This document shows, piece by piece, positions 59,884-64,000 of a DNA stretch of 64,000 bases. This DNA is from Calidifontibacillus oryziterrae. GTDB taxonomy: Bacteria > Bacillota > Bacilli > Bacillales > Bacillaceae_J. The DNA lies in contig NZ_KB223527.1 of NCBI RefSeq assembly GCF_000331575.1, positions 1,461,842 through 1,525,841 on the forward strand, given 5' to 3'. Each line of letters starts with the position of its first letter. Position 1 is the first letter of the stretch. The translations under genes were made by a program, and so were the position numbers. Under the pieces are notes generated by a model that saw only the letters and a program-made list of their open reading frames with translations, had not been told where the DNA came from and did not search any database.

Positions 59884-62355
59884 TTATTCTATTGATTGAA
59901 CGACAATTTCATTTTCGCTATTTTGGTTCACTATTGCGCGATATAGAAAGGTTGCAAATTCTCCTCGAGTTACTGGCTTTTGAGGAGAAAAGGTTGCTTC
60001 GGATGTCCCGCTAGCAATACCATTTTGGTACACCTTGAGAATATCTGCTTCAAATGGCGAAGCCTCAATATCCGTGAATAATAGATTGTCCGAGATTTTA
60101 CTCGTAAGGTCAAACGCTCTTGCTAAAAGAGCCGCCATTTCTTCCCTTGTTAAAATTGTTCCCGTCCCAAATTTTTGTGCTGATTTACCCTTCATAATTC
60201 CAGCATCATTTACAGCAACAACTGATGAATAAAAATAGTCACCTTCTTGAACATCCTTAAAGCTCAATTCTAGCTGGCCTACATTCTCAGTTTCTAAGCC
60301 TAGCGCCCTTGTAAAAAACACAGCCGCCTGCTCTCTTGTTACATTGGAGTATGGAGCAAACTTTCCATCATCAACTCCTTTTACAATGCCTTCGCTAGAT
60401 AAAACCTTTACAGAACTTGCAAAAAAATCATCCGCCATCACATCTGCAAAATTGGTCTCATTCCCTACTTTTTCATTGATTTTATCAGATGTTTGAAAAT
60501 CTAGTATATAGTCTTTTGTTCCTGAATCTATTAATAATAAATAAGTAGAGTCTATATTTAAGTTTTCTTTCGGCGCAATTTCAAAAGTTCTTAACGAGGT
60601 TGGCCTTATAATTAACTCAATCTCTCTGTCGCCAAGTTGAATAAGCTTCATCCGTTTCATAAGCTTCTCGGCAGAAACTGGATCTTCTAGCTTAATCGTA
60701 ATAATCGGATTTCTTGCTAGTGCCTTTGCAAATCTACCATTTTGATTAGTAAAATTGACTATACTTGCGACACTACCTGCTCCCTCTACATTTTCTATAT
60801 TATCTTCTATATTCGCTCCAGTGCTATTCGCACCGGTGCTATTCGCTCCAGTGTTATTTGCTCCAGTGCTATTCGCTCCAGTGTTATTTGCTCCAGTGCT
60901 ATTCGCACCGGTACTATTCGCTCCAGTGCTATTCGCTCCAGCGCTATTCGCTCCAGTGTTATTTGCTCCAGTGCTATTCGCTCCAGTGCTATTCGCTCCG
61001 GTGCTATTCGCTCCAGTGCTATTCGCTCCAGTGCTATTCGCTCCAGTGCTATTCGCTCCAGTGCTATTACCAAGTCCGTCTTCCTTCTCAGAACGATTGG
61101 TGCTGCCGCCTTTCAATCTATCGTCTACATTGCCATCCTCTTCTGTATCAAATCCAGCATCATCATTACCCTCATCCTCTACTCTGGCAACCAAATTTCT
61201 ATCATGACTAGTACGCAAAATTAAATCGCGATGAGCCGTAATGAGCTCTTCTCCGAATTCAGTTTCTATATTCGGAGAAATTCCAATATTATTAATAACG
61301 TGCCCTTTTGGTGTATAAAATTGGGCAACAGTCATCTTAAACATATTTCCACTTGATAGCATAAAGACTGATTGCGCTAATCCTTTTCCGTAAGTAGTTT
61401 GCCCATAAAGCTGGGCCCCATTTTGATCTTTAACAGCACCTGCTAATATTTCAGCCGCACTTGCAGTTTCTGAGTTTATAAGCATAATTACCGGACCAGT
61501 AAATTTCATATCTTGTTCAGTAGATAAGTAAATTCTCGGCAGTTTATCTTGTCCTTCAACTGCAACAGCAGCTTTAACATTTTTGAAAAATCCCGCAGCG
61601 TCTTGAGCTGCATCTAAATATCCGCCACCATTATCACGAATATCGACAATCCAACCATCGACACCATCAAGAAATTGAATAGCTTCCTCCAATTCAGGCA
61701 CTAACTGCTCATTAAAGCTTTTTAATTGTACAAAACCAATGTTCCCACCTAGCCAAGCTGACTCAACGGTTGGAGCAATTTCTGTTTTTTCACGAGTAAT
61801 AGTAATTGTAACCGGTTCATTTTTACTAGACCGATAGACTTTCAGATTAACTATTGTTCCTGGATCGCCTAATAAATATTGCTGTGCTTCATCGATCGTT
61901 TTTCCTTCAATGTTTGTGCCATCAACCTCAAAAATAATATCATCAACTTGCAAGTCGGATTTAATCGCTCCACCTGTTTCAAACAAGTGAAGTACCTTTA
62001 CACCCTGTTCATGTTGCTCACCGAGAATGCCGATTCCAACATAGTTCATATCTATCGCTTTTTTAAATTCTTCAAATTCCTGCTCTGTAAAAAATTCAGT
62101 GTAAGGATCATTTAACGCCGTTAAAATTTCCTCAATAGTAGTTTTTTGTAAAATTTGTTTGCTAACAGGCTTATAATATCCTTCCTCAAGCATTTGTCGT
62201 ATTTCTTCTATATCACCTGCGAAAGTCGTAGTTTGAAAGCCAAATAAAAGTAAAAATAGAAGTAATACACTGATGCAGTTTTTTATGTATCGTAAATTAC
62301 TAGATAATAGGTCACCGGATAATATTTTTATTCGTCTTCGTCGCAATTTTTGCAT
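59884..62355 (-). CDS. SLH-anchored S41 (CtpA-type) serine protease
   Basis: 823 residues. Signal or membrane segment (about 25-47), helical region with LNDPYTEFFTEQEFEEF, PDZ domain (about 101-190: YVGIGILGE, GGAIKSDLQVDDIIFEVDG), S41 protease domain (about 195-370) with catalytic S299 (NSETASAAEI) and K324 (YGKGLAQ), an acidic linker, 17 pentapeptides N-S/N-T/A-G-A (about 430-514), a beta domain (about 540-625) and three SLH repeats (about 635-811). C-terminal processing peptidases cut envelope proteins; the repeat probably acts as a flexible spacer. ATG 62355 with SD GAGGGAG. Confidence 0.92.
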   Translation of the reverse strand: MQKLRRRRIKILSGDLLSSNLRYIKNCISVLLLFLLLFGFQTTTFAGDIEEIRQMLEEGYYKPVSKQILQKTTIEEILTALNDPYTEFFTEQEFEEFKKAIDMNYVGIGILGEQHEQGVKVLHLFETGGAIKSDLQVDDIIFEVDGTNIEGKTIDEAQQYLLGDPGTIVNLKVYRSSKNEPVTITITREKTEIAPTVESAWLGGNIGFVQLKSFNEQLVPELEEAIQFLDGVDGWIVDIRDNGGGYLDAAQDAAGFFKNVKAAVAVEGQDKLPRIYLSTEQDMKFTGPVIMLINSETASAAEILAGAVKDQNGAQLYGQTTYGKGLAQSVFMLSSGNMFKMTVAQFYTPKGHVINNIGISPNIETEFGEELITAHRDLILRTSHDRNLVARVEDEGNDDAGFDTEEDGNVDDRLKGGSTNRSEKEDGLGNSTGANSTGANSTGANSTGANSTGANSTGANSTGANNTGANSAGANSTGANSTGANSTGANNTGANSTGANNTGANSTGANSTGANIEDNIENVEGAGSVASIVNFTNQNGRFAKALARNPIITIKLEDPVSAEKLMKRMKLIQLGDREIELIIRPTSLRTFEIAPKENLNIDSTYLLLIDSGTKDYILDFQTSDKINEKVGNETNFADVMADDFFASSVKVLSSEGIVKGVDDGKFAPYSNVTREQAAVFFTRALGLETENVGQLELSFKDVQEGDYFYSSVVAVNDAGIMKGKSAQKFGTGTILTREEMAALLARAFDLTSKISDNLLFTDIEASPFEADILKVYQNGIASGTSEATFSPQKPVTRGEFATFLYRAIVNQNSENEIVVQSIE
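60814..61068 (-). repeat. 15-bp in-frame minisatellite, 17 copies (NSTGA linker)
   Basis: Units of ATTCGCTCCAGTGCT (plus strand) with a few silent or conservative changes (NNTGA three times, NSAGA once). Because the unit is a multiple of three without stops, all three plus-strand frames are also open; those are not genes. Confidence 0.95.
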
Positions 62356-62511
62356 TAAGTTGACTCCCTCTCATTTTTTCGGATATCCAACAGAACTATT
62401 TTACCATTAAAATCCTTATATAACTGTATTCGCTAGTTTAAATTTATAACAAATATCGATTTTTTATAAAAATTTCATAGGATTGCATCCTTTCAATAGA
62501 TTTGTAGGGTG

Positions 62512-62549
62512 AATAAAAAATACCACAGCATAAATGACGATGGCTGTGG
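62512..62549 (-). terminator. Terminator downstream of cysC and the hairpin satellite
   Basis: CCACAGC (62523-62529) / GCTGTGG (62543-62549), followed on minus by TATTTTTTATT. It implies that a cysC transcript may cross the whole 52-bp array before ending. Confidence 0.65.
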
Positions 62550-62708
62550 AAGATAGTATGCACTTCCTCTCTATAATGTTTAAAATTGCCTGGTAGATTT
62601 CATGAATCGTAGTTTTTGTAGCAAAGTGCTGCAACTCCAGAAGTGGTGAACAAGGATTCCTTCAAATTACCATAAAAAGGGAATCCGCGATTTAATTCTT
62701 GGTTTTTT

Positions 62709-63356
62709 TGTCCGAATTTGGCTTGAGTTCGGACTCAATTTTGGCTTTTGCTGCGTTTTCTGTCCGAATTTGGCCTCAGTTCGGACACAATTTTAGCTTT
62801 TGCTGCATTTTCTGTCCGAACTTGGCCTCAGTTCGGACTCAATTTTAGCTTTTGCTGCGTTTTCTGTCCGAACTTGGCCTCAGTTCGGACACAATTTTAG
62901 CTTTTGCTGCGTTTTCTGTCCGAACTTGGCCTCAGTTCGGACTCAATTTTAGCTTTTGCTGCGTTTTCTGTCCGAACTTGGCCTCAGTTCGGACACAATT
63001 TTAGCTTTTGCTGCGTTTTCTGTCCGAACTTGGCCTCAGTTCGGACACAATTTTAGCTTTTGCTGCGTTTTCTGTCCGAACTTCGCTTGAGTTCGGACTC
63101 AATTTTGGCTTTTGCTGCGTTTTCTGTCCGAACTTGGCCTCAGTTCGGACTCGACTTTGGCTTTTGCTGCGTTTTCTGTCCGAACTTGGCCTCAGTTCGG
63201 ACTCAATTTTAGCTTTTGCTGCATTTTCTGTCCGAACTTGGCCTCAGTTCGGACTCGATTTTGGCTTCTGCTGCGTTTTCTGTCCGAACTTGGACTCAGT
63301 TCGGACTCAATTCCCGCTTCCGCTGCATTTTCTGTCCGAACTTGGCCTCAGTCAGA
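62709..63356. repeat. 52-bp tandem satellite of hairpins, 13 copies
   Basis: TGTCCGAA starts at 62709 and recurs every 52 bp to 63333, with no length variation. Each unit has a 9-bp perfect stem GTCCGAACT / AGTTCGGAC around TGGCCTC, then a conserved linker with AGCTTTTGCTGCGTTTTC. It lies between cysC and the S41 gene. Interior copies are nearly identical; outer copies have more changes. Sequence between 62356 and 62708 shows only the terminator. Confidence 0.92.
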
Positions 63357-63367
63357 CTAATAGTTTA

Positions 63368-63964
63368 TTAAATATATCCTTCCTTTTCCAAGAAGTGCAA
63401 TACTTCATGAACAGATTGAGCTAATGTTTGGCGATCCGTTTCAATTACTAATTCAGGATGTTCAGGGGCCTCATAAGGAGCATCTATTCCTGTAAATCCA
63501 ATTATTTCTCCGTTTCTTGCTTTCTTATATAAACCCTTTGGATCGCGCTTTTCACACTCATCGAGGGCACACTTTACATATATCTCAATAAACTCTTCAT
63601 CCGTCATTAACGCTCTAACCATATTGCGATCCCTGCGATACGGAGAAATAAAGGCAGTTAATGTCATAATTCCAGCATCACAAAATAGCTTCGACACTTC
63701 ACCAATTCGGCGTATATTCTCTGTACGATCTTCAGGCAAAAAGCCGAGATTTTTATTTAATCCGTGACGAACATTATCACCATCTAAAATATAAGTATGA
63801 ATACCCCGCTCATACAGTTTCTTTTCAACGGCAACCGATAATGTCGACTTCCCAGCCCCGGAGAGACCTGTAAACCATAAAACTGCACTTTTATGTCCAT
63901 TTAATTGCTGACGATCCTGCTTCGTAATTTGTCCTTGATGCCAAACAATATTTGTTGATTTCAT
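63368..63964 (-). CDS. cysC: CysC, adenylylsulfate (APS) kinase
   Basis: 198 residues. Walker [55 protein letters not shown] and the [22 protein letters not shown] lid are diagnostic. It phosphorylates APS to PAPS in sulfate assimilation. ATG 63964 with SD GGGGGTGA; the stop is 12 bp from the hairpin array. Other sulfate genes may lie upstream, outside the window. Confidence 0.95.
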   Translation of the reverse strand: MKSTNIVWHQGQITKQDRQQLNGHKSAVLWFTGLSGAGKSTLSVAVEKKLYERGIHTYILDGDNVRHGLNKNLGFLPEDRTENIRRIGEVSKLFCDAGIMTLTAFISPYRRDRNMVRALMTDEEFIEIYVKCALDECEKRDPKGLYKKARNGEIIGFTGIDAPYEAPEHPELVIETDRQTLAQSVHEVLHFLEKEGYI

Positions 63965-64000
63965 AAAAGTTCACCCCCTTCTGTTAGTCATTTATTAAGA

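Noticed and set aside
60742..61224. Three overlapping plus-strand open frames of about 150 codons
   Set aside because: They are shadows of the 15-bp minisatellite of the S41 protease gene on the minus strand, which keeps all frames open.
63008..63424. Plus-strand open frames rich in FLSELGLSSD repeats
   Set aside because: Made by the 52-bp satellite. Because 52 is not a multiple of three, the reading cycles through frames; there is no SD and one frame runs into the end of cysC.

Overview
The window reads as the chromosome of a low-GC, flagellated, naturally transformable member of the Bacillaceae with an S-layer-type surface. The evidence is Shine-Dalgarno sequences of the AAAGGAGG type, gene neighbourhoods shared with Bacillus subtilis (comF-degV-degU-degS-yvyE-tagT-tagO; ywqB-ywqA; ssbB-ywpF), SLH-domain proteins together with CsaB, and SigD-type flagellar promoters. 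It is not B. subtilis itself: ComFB is missing beside ComFA/ComFC, SLH anchoring is present, and a flagellar block sits between degV and degU. The species cannot be named from the sequence alone. No rRNA, tRNA, prophage or complete insertion sequence was recognised.

Layout. 1-3.3 kb: comFC (partial), comFA, a 53-residue coiled-coil gene and degV. 3.4-11.9 kb: a YaaR-family protein, a coiled-coil protein, a very large flagellin, FliS, an FlhB-C-terminus-like protein (YlqH type) and a giant 1377-residue FliK/YlqG-like protein. 12-15.3 kb: a NERD-domain protein preceded by a six-site 21-bp array, then degU and degS. 16-32.8 kb: envelope genes, namely yvyE, an LCP ligase, a cell-wall amidase, CsaB pyruvyltransferase, a DUF5693 membrane protein, TagO, a flippase, TagA, an SLH phosphodiester glycosidase and a YdcF protein. 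These fit synthesis of a pyruvylated secondary cell-wall polymer and the SLH proteins that bind it. 33.5-42.5 kb: an MFS exporter, then a TetR - membrane fusion protein - RND pump - TolC-like set. 42.9-51.7 kb: SWIM protein and SNF2 helicase, a coiled-coil protein, SsbB and YwpF. 52.1-53.3 kb: a PlcR-like HTH-TPR regulator divergent from an unannotated gene for a short secreted peptide, a candidate quorum-sensing pair. 53.5-56.6 kb: DprA and ComM. 57-64 kb: a REP-associated tyrosine transposase, an SLH glucosaminidase, an SLH S41 protease, a 13-copy hairpin satellite and CysC.

The most unusual feature is the amount of short repeat structure. There are intergenic arrays with exact periods of 21, 36, 52 and 73 bp. 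Many genes carry in-frame minisatellites. At least six genes have their stop-codon region duplicated about 67-74 bp downstream. REP-like sequences occur at five places, densest beside the transposase likely to act on them. A structured element of 200-280 bp is present in two copies. These patterns, the peptide-regulator pair and the giant FliK-like protein are the best candidates for undescribed biology.
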